5,814 nt of DNA from Terriglobia bacterium (GTDB lineage: Bacteria > Acidobacteriota > Terriglobia > UBA7540), in the NCBI GenBank assembly GCA_030040295.1, contig JASHTZ010000100.1, forward strand, positions 1-5,814. The letters are read 5' to 3'. A model generated the notes under the pieces. The model was not told the origin of the DNA. It ran no database searches and was given only the letters and a program-made list of their open reading frames with translations. Every line of letters begins with the position of its first letter. Position 1 is the stretch's first letter. A program made the position numbers and the translations under genes. Positions 4,679 through 5,814 of the stretch are shown piece by piece.

Positions 4679-5814
4679 GCACCGAAACCCCTTCCAAACC
4701 CGGATTCCAATTGCCGGCCATGTTCCGTGCCCTGCGGCACCGGAATTACCGGCTGTTCTTTGCCGGCCAGATCATTTCGCTGGTCGGCACCTGGATGCAG
4801 AACATCGCGCAATCGTGGCTGGTCTATCGCATCACCAAATCTCCACTGCTGCTGGGGCTGGTGGCGTTCGCGGGGCAGGTTCCGGTGGCCGCCTTCGCCC
4901 CGCTGGGAGGTTTGTGGGCTGACCGTTACAGCCGCTACCGCACCGTCATCGGCACGCAAACCGCCTCCATGCTGCTGGCTTTTGTTCTGTCCGCGCTCAC
5001 TCTGCTGGGGACGATTCGAGTGTGGGAAATTATGCTGGTGGCTGCGCTGCTGGGTGTGGTGAATGGCTTTGATATTCCCGCGCGCCAGGCCTTCATCGTG
5101 GAAATGGTGATTCCCGACGATCTCATCAACGGCATCGCGCTGAATTCCGCCATGTTTAACGGGGCGCGCATGTTGGGTCCGGCCGTTGCCGGCGTGACCG
5201 TGGCGGCGATTGGCGAGGGCTGGTGCTTTTTCGTCAACGGCGTGAGCTTTATCGCGGTGATCATCGGCCTGCTGCTGATGGTGGTGAAGCCGCGCACACG
5301 CGCGCCGCGCGGGCATTCGGCGTTTGAAAGCGTTCGCGAAGGCTTCCGGTTTGTGGCGCGCACCGGGCCCATTCGCGCGCTGCTGTTCCTGCTGGGAGTG
5401 GTCAGCCTGACGGGCATGCCCTACGCCGTGCTCATGCCCATTTTCGCGGATGAGGTTCTGCATTCGGGCGCGCGCGGACTGGGCTTGCTGATGGGCGCAA
5501 CGGGAGTGGGCGCGCTGGCCGCTACTCTGGTGGTGGCGGCGCGGCGCGGAGTGCGCGGGCTCGGACGCTGGATCACCTACGCCTCCACGGGCTTCGGCGC
5601 CAGCCTGATTCTGTTTGCGCTTTCGCGCTCGCTGACGCTTTCCATCGCCTTGCTGCTTCCCGCCGGTTTCTGCATGCTGATCCAGACGGCGAGCTCCAAC
5701 ACGCTGGTTCAAACCATGGTGCCCGACGAGCTGCGCGGCCGCGTGATGTCCGTCTACTCGATGATGTTCACGGGCATGGCGCCCCTCGGAGCGCTGCTGG
5801 CCGGAGCCAGCGCC
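4675..5814 (+). CDS. MFS exporter, MFS_3/EntS-like family, 3' end cut by the window
   Basis: 380 codons are visible and open to the last base, so the gene continues beyond the window. The protein is an inner-membrane proton-driven efflux permease of the MFS_3 type (enterobactin-exporter/'transmembrane secretion effector' group); the substrate cannot be told. Numbering from CTG: 'FRALRHRNYRLFFAGQ' at 17-32 opens helix 1; the motif A loop between helices 2 and 3 is GLWADRYSRYR (79-89, with D83 and R84); DIPARQAF (133-140) and GARMLGPAVAG (163-173) are family signatures at helices 4-5; VPDELRGRVMSVYS (349 on) is the matching loop in the second half. About eleven hydrophobic helices are present and the last is at the window edge, so roughly 30-50 residues or more are missing. 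The start is uncertain: CTG 4675 gives the natural-looking N-terminus (M)STETPSKPG and has a well-spaced GAGG; ATG 4720 gives a 15-residue shorter protein beginning right at the family's conserved region. Confidence 0.88.
   Translation, partial: MSTETPSKPGFQLPAMFRALRHRNYRLFFAGQIISLVGTWMQNIAQSWLVYRITKSPLLLGLVAFAGQVPVAAFAPLGGLWADRYSRYRTVIGTQTASMLLAFVLSALTLLGTIRVWEIMLVAALLGVVNGFDIPARQAFIVEMVIPDDLINGIALNSAMFNGARMLGPAVAGVTVAAIGEGWCFFVNGVSFIAVIIGLLLMVVKPRTRAPRGHSAFESVREGFRFVARTGPIRALLFLLGVVSLTGMPYAVLMPIFADEVLHSGARGLGLLMGATGVGALAATLVVAARRGVRGLGRWITYASTGFGASLILFALSRSLTLSIALLLPAGFCMLIQTASSNTLVQTMVPDELRGRVMSVYSMMFTGMAPLGALLAGASA

Noticed and set aside
4636..5712. 358-codon open frame on the minus strand
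   Set aside because: It lies antisense to the MFS exporter, is made of Gln/His/Arg-rich low-complexity sequence without any fold signature, and arises from the GC-rich codon use of the real gene.
1..5814. CRISPR array, tRNA/rRNA genes, insertion sequence or toxin-antitoxin pair
   Set aside because: No regularly spaced repeats, tRNA-like or rRNA segments, transposase motifs or paired small genes were seen.

Overview
The window comes from a GC-rich, double-membraned bacterium, most likely an Acidobacteriota (Terriglobia-type) chromosome. That placement rests on recognised protein style and not on a search: the large secreted outer-membrane barrel protein with Ig-like repeats, and the secreted Gly/Phe-rich protein ending in a 'TVLVYRDGH...LWVF...LDLPATERVN' domain, both look acidobacterial. 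No rRNA, tRNA, CRISPR array, transposase or phage gene is visible.

Layout. (1) 22-2934 (+) is a 970-residue exported protein. It has an N-terminal pilus-assembly/secretin-like small domain, a long region rich in amphipathic beta strands that looks like an outer-membrane barrel, and three C-terminal SdrD_B/Cna_B-like units. (2) 2971-3450 (-) is a small secreted protein that converges on the first gene with a 36-bp gap. (3) 3451-3601 is a divergent intergenic region with a ribosome-binding site for each flanking gene and a partial promoter. (4) 3602-4351 (+) is a 249-residue secreted protein with a GFSGGA-type repeat, a short coiled coil and a conserved C-terminal domain. (5) 4352-4674 is a gene-poor stretch holding a hairpin-forming dispersed-repeat element of the 'cgcaaagacgc' type, followed by a possible 26-codon ORF. 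(6) 4675 to the window end (+) is an MFS exporter of the MFS_3/EntS-like group, cut by the window edge in about its eleventh transmembrane helix. It appears to start at CTG, inside a CTGA overlap with the short ORF.

The first three genes all encode exported proteins, which suggests a cell-envelope or surface-structure locus. The barrel protein with its pilus-type N-terminal domain could assemble or anchor a surface polymer, and the small secreted protein may be a partner. This is inference from architecture and proximity; there is no direct evidence of interaction. The MFS gene is a separate unit beyond the repeat element.

Nothing here is a clear new defence or mobile system. The points most worth a second look are the composite barrel protein, the small convergent secreted protein with its overlong N-terminal region, the palindromic repeat, and the CTG start of the exporter.
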